Made by a program: the position numbers and the translations under genes. The notes under the pieces are model-generated. The model saw nothing but the letters and a program-made list of their open reading frames with translations, did not search any database and had not been told where the DNA came from. Shown one piece after another: positions 8,155-15,588 of a stretch of 36,128 nt of DNA (within the stretch, counting starts at the first letter, position 1; each line of letters begins with the position of its first letter). Source of the DNA: CAIKZJ01 sp041675325 (lineage in GTDB: Bacteria; Bacteroidota; Ignavibacteria; Tepidaquicellales; Tepidaquicellaceae). Where the stretch lies: assembly GCA_041675325.1 (NCBI GenBank), contig JBAYUG010000027.1:1-36128 (forward strand), read 5' to 3'.

Positions 8155-9181
8155 ACAAGTGAACATATTGTTTATAACGGAAAGCTTTTACCCGAATACA
8201 GGAGGAGTGGAAAAGCATGTGCTTGAACTTTCCAAGAAGCTTATCGGGGAAGGTAATAAGGTCACAGTGCTGACTTATAAAAGAAATATTAATGATGCTG
8301 ATACGGAAAATGTATCGGGTGTTTCAGTATACAGGCTTTCAAAAACAAACAGCAAGTATTCAAACTATGCAGGAATATTGTATCAGATTTTTTCGAAAGG
8401 CATTCTAAAAGGTCCATACGATATAATTCATTACCATGATTATTCGGTATTCAACATACTGAATCCTATACTTTCGTTAAAGCATGAGATAAGAAATAAA
8501 AAGACATACATAACATTTCACGGATGGGAAGGAATATTCCCTGTTCCGGATTTTATAAAGAAGAAAAGAAATTACGCTGCAGAAAAGTCGTACGGAAATA
8601 TATGCGTCGGGCATTTCATAGAAAAATGGTACGGCACTAAAGCTGACATCGTAACATATGGAGCAGTAGAAGAACGGGAATTAAATTCTATAACTGAGAA
8701 AACAATATTATATGCAGGCAGACTTGAACCGGATACAGGATTCCCGGTGTTGCTTGAGGCATTCAATGAAATAGTAAAACATCATCCTGAATATAAATTC
8801 GTTGTATGCGGTAACGGTTCTCATATAAATATAATTAAGAATAATCCAAATATAATATATCATGGATGGGTTGACGACACGTTGGAATATGCAGCAAAGG
8901 CGGAGGTTGTTTTCGCATCCGGTTATCTGTCTATGCTGGAAGCTTTTATACTGAAGAAGAAAGTACTCGGTTATTATAATAATGATTTGAAGAAAGATTA
9001 CTTTGAAATGATTCCGCAATGTAAAGATTTAATGTGGACAGCCGGAAGCAAGGAAGAAATAATCAAGCTGTTTAATGATATGCTTGCAGATGACATAAAA
9101 GCGAATACAGCTTATAACTTTGCAAGAAAGTATTCATGGAATAATTTAAAACAGGATTATTACAGACTTTGGAATTTATAA
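8147..9181 (+). CDS. Family 4 glycosyltransferase (GT-B fold)
   Basis: A 344-residue GT-B enzyme. The N-terminal half starts with NILFITESFYPNTGGVEKHV, a classic GT4 acceptor-side opening with the GGVE loop. The C-terminal half has TILYAGRLEPDTG and the nucleotide-sugar site. The usual EX7E motif is incomplete: the second glutamate is E265 (MLEAF), but the position eight residues earlier is alanine (A257). It is also some 30 residues shorter than many GT4 enzymes. It may still be active, since this first glutamate varies in the family. It overlaps both its neighbours. Confidence 0.83.
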   Translation: MRKQVNILFITESFYPNTGGVEKHVLELSKKLIGEGNKVTVLTYKRNINDADTENVSGVSVYRLSKTNSKYSNYAGILYQIFSKGILKGPYDIIHYHDYSVFNILNPILSLKHEIRNKKTYITFHGWEGIFPVPDFIKKKRNYAAEKSYGNICVGHFIEKWYGTKADIVTYGAVEERELNSITEKTILYAGRLEPDTGFPVLLEAFNEIVKHHPEYKFVVCGNGSHINIIKNNPNIIYHGWVDDTLEYAAKAEVVFASGYLSMLEAFILKKKVLGYYNNDLKKDYFEMIPQCKDLMWTAGSKEEIIKLFNDMLADDIKANTAYNFARKYSWNNLKQDYYRLWNL

Positions 9182-10038
9182 ACAGTAAATACATAAAGAA
9201 CGTCAGTCTTATAACCGTTGTTTACAATGAGGGAGAGAACATTAATGATTTCCTGAAAAGTTATCTTGAGCAGGAGTATTATGCAGAAGAATTTGTGGTG
9301 ATTGACGGCGGTTCCAAAGATGGCACTTTTGAAATCATAAAGGAATTCTCTGTCTCGAATCCTGCACTTAATCTGAAAGTTATAAGCGATGTTAAGTATT
9401 CAAAATTATTCTCACAATCTCCTATTGCAGATGCCCGCAACGCTGCAATAGAACTTGCAAAGCATGATTACATTGCTGTAACCGACGCAGGTTGTCTGCT
9501 GGATAAAAGATGGCTTTGCGAAATTATCAAACCGTTTGACAACAACTCTGTCGATATTGTTTCGGGATGGTATGAAGCTTTGTGCGATAATCAATTTCAA
9601 AAAAAGTTTGCTGAAATATTTCTTCCAAAGAAAGAGGCTACAAATTCTGATGATTTTCTTCCATCATCAAGAAGTCTGGCGTTTAAAAAATCATGCTGGG
9701 AAGCCCTTAACGGTTATCCAAACAAGAGTCACTACGGAGAGGATACGATGTTTGATGTTCTTCTTAAGCAGAAAGGTTTTAAGTTTTACTTTGCTTCTGA
9801 AGCAGTCGTTTACTGGCGTGTACCAAACAATGTAAAAGAAGCGTGCCAAAAATATTTCAACTACGGAACGGGCGACGGATATTATCGACTTCACAGAATA
9901 TATTATCTGAAACTTTTTGTTCATGCTGTGTTTCCAATCAAATATTTAATTTCAGAGGATTTCATAATGAAGTATAGGATATATTTTGCACTTCTAAGGG
10001 GTTACCTTAATGGAACGTGGAGACGGATTACAAGATGA
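9169..10038 (+). CDS. Family 2 glycosyltransferase
   Basis: A 289-residue GT-A enzyme with SLITVVYNEGENI at the N-terminus, VIDGGSKDGT as the nucleotide-binding motif, and AVTDAGC in place of the usual DxD strand. A SGWYEA segment and a GEDTMFDVLL segment complete the fold. No ATG precedes the first motif in frame, so a TTG start overlapping the previous gene by 13 bases is the best choice. The end overlaps the next gene's start by four bases (ATGA). It may have a membrane-associated C-terminus (KLFVHAVFPIKYLI). The sugar specificity is unknown. Confidence 0.83.
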   Translation: MEFINSKYIKNVSLITVVYNEGENINDFLKSYLEQEYYAEEFVVIDGGSKDGTFEIIKEFSVSNPALNLKVISDVKYSKLFSQSPIADARNAAIELAKHDYIAVTDAGCLLDKRWLCEIIKPFDNNSVDIVSGWYEALCDNQFQKKFAEIFLPKKEATNSDDFLPSSRSLAFKKSCWEALNGYPNKSHYGEDTMFDVLLKQKGFKFYFASEAVVYWRVPNNVKEACQKYFNYGTGDGYYRLHRIYYLKLFVHAVFPIKYLISEDFIMKYRIYFALLRGYLNGTWRRITR

Positions 10039-11141
10039 AAAAAATGCTTTACATAATGGGAGAAAGCTGGTACTGGATAAAACAGCGCCCGCATTTTTTT
10101 GCTGAATACCTGAGCAATGACTATCATATCGACCTTGTTTTTGAAAAGCGATATACTAAAAGAGTAGATAACACCGTACCTACTAATATTATCTGCCACG
10201 AGTTGTTTAAATTTCCCAAGACTCATAATACTATTATTAAACGTTTTAATAATTCACTGATTAAGAAGTCCCTTAAGAAGATTATTAACGGAAATAAATA
10301 CGATATAATACTGATAAATAATTATAAACACTATGACCTCATCAAGAACTTTATTTCAGCGGATGACTATGTTGTTTACGATTGTATGGATGACTTTGCG
10401 GAATTCAAAGGCTCAAAAAGAAGTGAGGCAGTTCATAATGAAATTCTAAATCAGGAAAAATCTCTTTATTCAAGGAGTAACCTTGTAGCTTTTTCATCAG
10501 AGTATCTGAAACAAAAACTAATAAGCAGATACTATGAAAAGGATAATTCCATTGTAATAAACAATGCTGTTGAGCTAAATTTTGATGAAACAGGGAGCTC
10601 TCTGCCCGCAACAGTTTTCCCTCTATTCAGTGAAAGTATGAAGAATATTTGCTACATCGGCACAGTCTCAGACTGGTTTGATTTTAGTCTTGTACTTAAT
10701 ACTCTCGAAAAGTTCAAAGATATTAATTTTGTGTTAGTTGGTCCCTCTGATACCGAAATACCTCATCACGAACGTCTGCAATATCATACTCAGATACCTC
10801 ACAGCAGCTTAATGAAAGTGATGAAGAAGGCTGACCTTCTGGTAATGCCTTTTGTTGTTGATGAACTTGTGCGTTCTGTTAATCCTGTAAAAGTGTATGA
10901 GTATGTGTACAGCCGCACGCCATCACTCATAGTATATTATGAGGAAACAGAGAAATTTAAGGATTATGTGTATTTATATAAATCAGAGCTTGAATTCTTT
11001 GATTACGTAAGCAAACTTACAAACAATAATCTTCCTACACTTGTCTCTGAAGATGATGCAATTGCTTTTGGGAATGAAAACACATGGGAAAAGCGGATTA
11101 AAGTTCTGAAAGAATATTTGAACATACATATTACGAAATGA
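10035..11141 (+). CDS. GT-B glycosyltransferase, TuaH-like
   Basis: A 368-residue protein resembling glycosyltransferases of the teichuronic acid (TuaH-like) group. The N-terminus MKKMLYIMGESWYWIKQRPH contains the family's RPHFFAEYL stretch. The C-terminal Rossmann domain shows ICYIGTVSDWFDF, a conserved LVMPF segment, and VNPVKVYEY, which corresponds to the donor-binding PxKxYEY block. The ATG at 10035 was chosen because it forms an ATGA overlap with the preceding stop; a GTG 18 bases upstream would add six residues. The coding sequence is very AT-rich (14 G or C in the line 10261-10320). Confidence 0.8.
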   Translation: MKKMLYIMGESWYWIKQRPHFFAEYLSNDYHIDLVFEKRYTKRVDNTVPTNIICHELFKFPKTHNTIIKRFNNSLIKKSLKKIINGNKYDIILINNYKHYDLIKNFISADDYVVYDCMDDFAEFKGSKRSEAVHNEILNQEKSLYSRSNLVAFSSEYLKQKLISRYYEKDNSIVINNAVELNFDETGSSLPATVFPLFSESMKNICYIGTVSDWFDFSLVLNTLEKFKDINFVLVGPSDTEIPHHERLQYHTQIPHSSLMKVMKKADLLVMPFVVDELVRSVNPVKVYEYVYSRTPSLIVYYEETEKFKDYVYLYKSELEFFDYVSKLTNNNLPTLVSEDDAIAFGNENTWEKRIKVLKEYLNIHITK

Positions 11142-12175
11142 TGGTATCAATACTTATATTAAATTATAACGGGAAAGAATATCTTAAAGAATGTCTATCC
11201 TCGGTTCTTTCGCAATCATATACAGATTATGAAGTAATACTTTTTGATAACTGTTCATCGGATGGAAGCATTGATTACATCAGAGAAAACTTTGCTGATT
11301 CAAAAATAAAAATAGTTTCATCAGAAAAGAATTATGGGTTCGCAGGTGGAAACAATGAAGCATTAAAACATGCCGAAGGAGAAATGATAGTTCTCCTGAA
11401 TAATGATACGGTTGTTGATAAGAAATGGCTCTTTGAACTTGTTAAGTGCCTGAATGAATCGCATAATGCCGGAATGGTGCAGTCGCTTGTGCTTACAGAC
11501 GGAATCCCGACGAAGTATTACAAAAAGAACGGTACAATAAATCTTTTAGGACACAATATAATGGAAGTGTTTGATATAGGGCAAAACGGTATTGGTGAAA
11601 TATTTCAGGTAAACGGATGTTCGCTGATTATACAGAGAGAATTACTTGATAGAATCGGTGGACTCTTTCCTTATGAGTATTTTGCTTATGCTGAGGACAC
11701 ATACCTTTCATTTAAGGTTAAGTTTTTGGGTTATAAAATATACCATAATGCAAAGTCTGTCGTTCAGCATAAAGGCGGAGCAACGATGAGTAAATATCGA
11801 AATGAATTTGTTACATTTTATCAAGAAAGGAATAGGCTGCTGAATTTTCTTGTATTCTTTTCTGATAATTTCAGAATGAAGTATTATCCCTTAATGTTGT
11901 ACAATTTATTTCTTAAATTGATATATGGGTTATTCTCGGGGAGGTATTCCACAAAAGGCGTCTTAAAAGCTTATGCATGGATAATGAAAAACGGTAAATG
12001 GATTGAGGTGGAACGAACAAAACTCAAAACAATAAAGAAAATTAGCGAGGAAGAAGTGCTTGAATATCTCAGCGGTAAAGCGGCGAACGGGGAAAATGCA
12101 TTGGAAAAAACACTAAACAGCATTATGCTGTTTTATTTAAAACTTGTAAACATAAAAGTGATTGAACTCAAGTAA
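11138..12175 (+). CDS. Family 2 glycosyltransferase
   Basis: A 345-residue GT-A enzyme. The N-terminus VSILILNYNGKEYL is followed by LFDNCSSDGS, NYGFAGGNNEAL and the metal-binding LNNDT. An EDTYLSFKVKFLGYKIYHN block resembles rhamnosyltransferase/WbbL-like enzymes. A hydrophobic stretch near residues 250-265 may anchor it to the membrane. It starts with an ATGA overlap on the preceding gene, and an ATG follows immediately as the second codon. The next gene's ATG follows its TAA directly with no gap. Confidence 0.86.
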   Translation: MMVSILILNYNGKEYLKECLSSVLSQSYTDYEVILFDNCSSDGSIDYIRENFADSKIKIVSSEKNYGFAGGNNEALKHAEGEMIVLLNNDTVVDKKWLFELVKCLNESHNAGMVQSLVLTDGIPTKYYKKNGTINLLGHNIMEVFDIGQNGIGEIFQVNGCSLIIQRELLDRIGGLFPYEYFAYAEDTYLSFKVKFLGYKIYHNAKSVVQHKGGATMSKYRNEFVTFYQERNRLLNFLVFFSDNFRMKYYPLMLYNLFLKLIYGLFSGRYSTKGVLKAYAWIMKNGKWIEVERTKLKTIKKISEEEVLEYLSGKAANGENALEKTLNSIMLFYLKLVNIKVIELK

Positions 12176-13024
12176 ATGGATTTTTCTGTAATAATAATAA
12201 ACTATAAACAAAAAGATTTTATTCTTAACTGCGTTGAATCTATCAAAGAAAATCTGAAATGTTCGTTTGAGATAATTATAGTTAATAATTCACCCGAAGA
12301 TGACTTATCAACTCTTAAAGGTGTGACAATAATTAATAATTTAAACAAGGGGTTTTCGCAGGCGAACAATCTTGCGGCAAATCATGCGCAAGGTAATTAC
12401 CTGCTTTTCCTTAATTCGGATACAGTTTTAAAGAAAGATTTCTCCCAAGGCTTTTTAACGGATTTCAAGGACAAGGAATTTGGTGCAGCCGGTCTCGGTC
12501 TTGTTTATCCTGACGGCAGATACCAGCTCTCTTACTGGAATGAAAATAAGTTTTTTAATGAAATTAAGAATAAGAAGATTGAGAAAGAATTTAAAAACAA
12601 GTACCAAGTTGTAACAAAAGAATATAATGATATAATAAAAGAAGTTGACTGGGTCAGCGGTGCAGCATTGATTATGAAGAAAGACATCTTTGAAGGTATA
12701 AAAGGTTTCGACGAGGATTATTTTCTATTTTATGAGGATGCCGATTTGTGCAAACGATTGAAACTAAAAGGAGACAACATATACTTTTACCCATTTGACG
12801 GGCTTATACATTATAAGGGAGAAAATGTTAACAAAACATTTTTGACAGATACATATTATTATTCTAAGAAATCGCAATTGTTATATTATAAAAAACACAA
12901 CAGTCTTTATGAAAGGACATTACTCAGGATTTATCTTCTTTTGAAATTTACTTTCAGGGCAATGACAGAAAGAAAAGATATTAACATGAAAGTATTAAAA
13001 CTATTGTTTGGAGCTGAAAAATGA
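12176..13024 (+). CDS. Family 2 glycosyltransferase
   Basis: A 282-residue GT-A enzyme with FSVIIINYKQKDFI, IIIVNNSPEDD, KGFSQANNLA and the metal site FLNSDT, then the acceptor-side block GFDEDYFLFYEDADLCKRLK. It is a paralogue in style of the GT2 enzymes two and five genes upstream, so the glycan probably has several similar linkages. Its start abuts the previous stop, and its end overlaps the next start by four bases. This is one of the most AT-rich genes of the window (16 G or C in the line 12241-12300). Confidence 0.86.
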   Translation: MDFSVIIINYKQKDFILNCVESIKENLKCSFEIIIVNNSPEDDLSTLKGVTIINNLNKGFSQANNLAANHAQGNYLLFLNSDTVLKKDFSQGFLTDFKDKEFGAAGLGLVYPDGRYQLSYWNENKFFNEIKNKKIEKEFKNKYQVVTKEYNDIIKEVDWVSGAALIMKKDIFEGIKGFDEDYFLFYEDADLCKRLKLKGDNIYFYPFDGLIHYKGENVNKTFLTDTYYYSKKSQLLYYKKHNSLYERTLLRIYLLLKFTFRAMTERKDINMKVLKLLFGAEK

Positions 13025-14142
13025 TAAAAGTTATGCATTTAATAGATGGAGGATTCATAGGCGGCGGCCAGTTACATTCTCTTGCGTTATGCAGAAATCT
13101 AAATAAAGAGAAATTTTATTCTGTTGTTTGTGCATCCCCAAAAGGAGGGTTTAAGGAAATAGTTCTCGAAAGCGGATTCGAGTTCATAGATATTACTCTT
13201 CCAAAGTTTTACCGTTCGAAGTATCTAAATGAACTGCTGCGTAAAGTAGAGAGGGAAAACATAAATATTGTACATGCGCACGGAGGAGTTGCGGGCATGT
13301 ATGCAAGATTCCTCAAGAAGAAGTTCGGATGCAGGGCAAAGGTGCTGCATACGCTTCATGGTATTCATTACATTCATTCACATAATATATTGAGAAAAGT
13401 AACCTCTCTTTATATTGAGCAGTACCTGGCTTCTTCCGCGGATGCATATATCTGTGTATCAGACAGTGATTTTAAAACAGCATCCGGTTTGAAGATTATC
13501 GATCCCTCTAAAACATTCGTGATAAATAACGGTATTAATATTGCGAGGTTTAAGAGTATATCAAGGGATATTGCACTTGCTGAAAAACTGGGCATTAGGT
13601 CAGATAATTTTGTAATAGGCAACATATCACGTTTTGATGAACAGAAAAATCAAAAGCTTTTAATAAAAATTATGCCTGACATAATAAAAGCAATTCCCGA
13701 AGCGAAACTCCTGCTTGTGGGGGATGGTGAACTTCTTGAATCTGCAAAGCATCTGACGAATTCTCTTGGTCTAAAAGAGAATATTATCTTTGCGGGGACG
13801 AGAAAAGACACCGAAAAAATATTTCCTTTGGTAGATATTTTTGTGTTACCTTCTTTATGGGAAGGACTTTCTCTTACACTGATAGAAGCATTGGCATCAG
13901 GCAGATGCATTGTTGCCGGAAATATTCCTTCCAATGCTGAAGTTATTATTAATGAAGAAAACGGAATGTTGTTTAATCTACACAATAAAACAGAGCTTTC
14001 AGAATTGATTGTATCTTTATTCAATGACAGAGAAAAGAGAGAATCTTTGTCGGATAATGCGACTAAATCATCGATGAAATATGATGAGAAAATTATGACG
14101 GAAAAAACAGAACAGGTATATTTAAAACTAACAGATAAATAA
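13021..14142 (+). CDS. Family 4 glycosyltransferase
   Basis: A 373-residue GT-B enzyme with a complete set of GT4 signatures. The N-terminal loop GGFIGGGQLHSLAL is followed by VHAHGGVAGMYAR, the linker strand IGNISRFDEQKNQ, LLLVGDGE, and the intact EX7E motif (E281 to E289 in EGLSLTLIEAL). It transfers a nucleotide-activated sugar with retention of configuration. It closes the glycan block and overlaps the previous gene by four bases. The NadD gene starts two bases after its stop. Confidence 0.9.
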   Translation: MIKVMHLIDGGFIGGGQLHSLALCRNLNKEKFYSVVCASPKGGFKEIVLESGFEFIDITLPKFYRSKYLNELLRKVERENINIVHAHGGVAGMYARFLKKKFGCRAKVLHTLHGIHYIHSHNILRKVTSLYIEQYLASSADAYICVSDSDFKTASGLKIIDPSKTFVINNGINIARFKSISRDIALAEKLGIRSDNFVIGNISRFDEQKNQKLLIKIMPDIIKAIPEAKLLLVGDGELLESAKHLTNSLGLKENIIFAGTRKDTEKIFPLVDIFVLPSLWEGLSLTLIEALASGRCIVAGNIPSNAEVIINEENGMLFNLHNKTELSELIVSLFNDREKRESLSDNATKSSMKYDEKIMTEKTEQVYLKLTDK

Positions 14143-14144
14143 CA

Positions 14145-14744
14145 ATGAAAAGATACGGTATATTTGGGGGCAGTTACAATCCACCACATATTGGACATTC
14201 AATTCTTGCAGAAAATGTACGTGAACAACTATCTCTAGATAAGGTGATTTTCATACCTTCGGGTAAGCATCCTTTGAAAGATGATATATCCCTTCAAGAT
14301 GCAGAGCACAGATTAAATATGGCAAGACTTGCATTCGAAAGCGATAATAATTTTGAAGTGTCTGATATAGAGATAGAAAAAGCAATGCAAGGGATAATTA
14401 ACTATACAGTTGACACGCTAATTGACCTGTATGAAAAATTCAAAGAAGATTTCATAAAGATATATCTTATTATAGGAATAGACAATCTTATTGAGTTCCC
14501 AAAATGGAAAAATCCTAACAAACTATTTCTCATCTCGGAAGTAATTGTTATGAACAGACCCGGATATCTTGTTCAGGATGTACACGATGAATTTGCCAGA
14601 AAAGCACGATATGTATCAGTACCAATGCTGGAAATTTCATCTACTGATATTAGGCATAGAATCAGTGCTAAAAAATCAGTAAAATACCTATTGAAACCTG
14701 AAGTTGAAGATTACGTAATAAAAAATAAACTATATAAATCATAA
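14145..14744 (+). CDS. nadD: Nicotinate-nucleotide adenylyltransferase
   Basis: A 199-residue cytoplasmic enzyme that joins ATP and nicotinate mononucleotide to form deamido-NAD in NAD synthesis. The nucleotidyltransferase signature GGSYNPPHIGH (residues 8-18) carries the HxGH-type catalytic histidines H15 and H18. The C-terminal SSTDIRHRI motif is the second conserved site that binds ATP. Its length matches the family. It usually sits next to the ribosome silencing factor rsfS, but here it is tucked between a glycosyltransferase and a Yip1-type membrane protein with gaps of two and four bases. Confidence 0.93.
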   Translation: MKRYGIFGGSYNPPHIGHSILAENVREQLSLDKVIFIPSGKHPLKDDISLQDAEHRLNMARLAFESDNNFEVSDIEIEKAMQGIINYTVDTLIDLYEKFKEDFIKIYLIIGIDNLIEFPKWKNPNKLFLISEVIVMNRPGYLVQDVHDEFARKARYVSVPMLEISSTDIRHRISAKKSVKYLLKPEVEDYVIKNKLYKS

Positions 14745-14748
14745 AACT

Positions 14749-15534
14749 ATGGAAAATAACAACGAAACAAACTTAGACGTACAGGAACAATCAGTTGAAC
14801 AACTTTCGTCGACTGATGCTCTAATAGGGGTGCTTTCAAGCCCCGGAGAAACATGTGAAACATTAGCCGCTACAAAGAAAAAGAATTACTGGATTTTATC
14901 GGTTCTAATTACCGTTATTATTAGTTTAGTTGTGACATTTATTTTTTTCAGGGATGAGCAGATAATGTCTGGAATGATGGATAAACAAAAAGAACAGCTT
15001 GAAAAGAGCATGGAAGAGCAGGTGAAAAGTGGTAAAATGTCGCCGGAACAGTCTCAACAGGCAATAGAACAGGCAGAGAAGTTTATGGATCCAAAAGGTG
15101 TATTTTTTCAGATAATAGGATACGGCGGATCTATAGCAATACCGTTTTTGATGGTGCTTATATTGTCGCTTGTATATATGCTTGTGATAAAGATTTTTAA
15201 AGCAAATGCGGATTTCGGCAGTTTAATGAACGTCGTAGGTCTGCCCATGATTATCGGGGGAATAGGTTCTATAGTTGCACTTGTGCTATCAGTAGTTACC
15301 GGTAAGATGTCATCAGCAAGTCTTGCTCTTTTTCTTACTGAGGATGTTGTCGGTGCGAAGCTGAGCGAATTACTGTTTAAGATTGATGTATTCTCAATCT
15401 GGTATTATATAACAGTAGCTATAGGGCTTTCAAAGATTGCAAAGATTCCGGCAGGGAAGGCGTACGTAACTGTGTTTGGAGTATGGATTTTCTGGTTGTT
15501 AATAACAACTGTTTCAGGAATGATTTTTAGCTAA
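14749..15534 (+). CDS. Yip1-domain membrane protein
   Basis: A 261-residue membrane protein. A soluble N-terminus (about 40 residues, with LIGVLSSPGETCETLA) leads to a first membrane segment at about 45-65. A charged, Met/Gln/Glu-rich loop follows (about 70-105), then four more hydrophobic segments. The 'SSPGET' entry motif and the five-segment layout match the bacterial Yip1 (PF04893) family. Its function is unknown in bacteria. It ends the long + strand group, immediately before a strong hairpin terminator. The family assignment is by layout and motif and is less certain than for the neighbours. Confidence 0.7.
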   Translation: MENNNETNLDVQEQSVEQLSSTDALIGVLSSPGETCETLAATKKKNYWILSVLITVIISLVVTFIFFRDEQIMSGMMDKQKEQLEKSMEEQVKSGKMSPEQSQQAIEQAEKFMDPKGVFFQIIGYGGSIAIPFLMVLILSLVYMLVIKIFKANADFGSLMNVVGLPMIIGGIGSIVALVLSVVTGKMSSASLALFLTEDVVGAKLSELLFKIDVFSIWYYITVAIGLSKIAKIPAGKAYVTVFGVWIFWLLITTVSGMIFS

Positions 15535-15538
15535 AATT

Positions 15539-15567
15539 AAAAGGGGGTGTTAAATACACCCCCTTTT
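15539..15567. terminator. Bidirectional Rho-independent terminator
   Basis: A perfect 12-base-pair stem (arms 15539-15550 and 15556-15567, AAAAGGGGGTGT with its complement) with a five-base loop. The A and T runs at the two ends of the stem let it work on both strands. It lies between the convergent Yip1 and E1 dehydrogenase genes. Confidence 0.9.
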
Positions 15568-15588
15568 AGAATAAATAAGATTTACTTT

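Noticed and set aside
13650..14198. A 182-residue - strand frame over the end of the GT4 gene and the nadD start
   Set aside because: It runs antisense through two clear family genes and resembles no protein I know.
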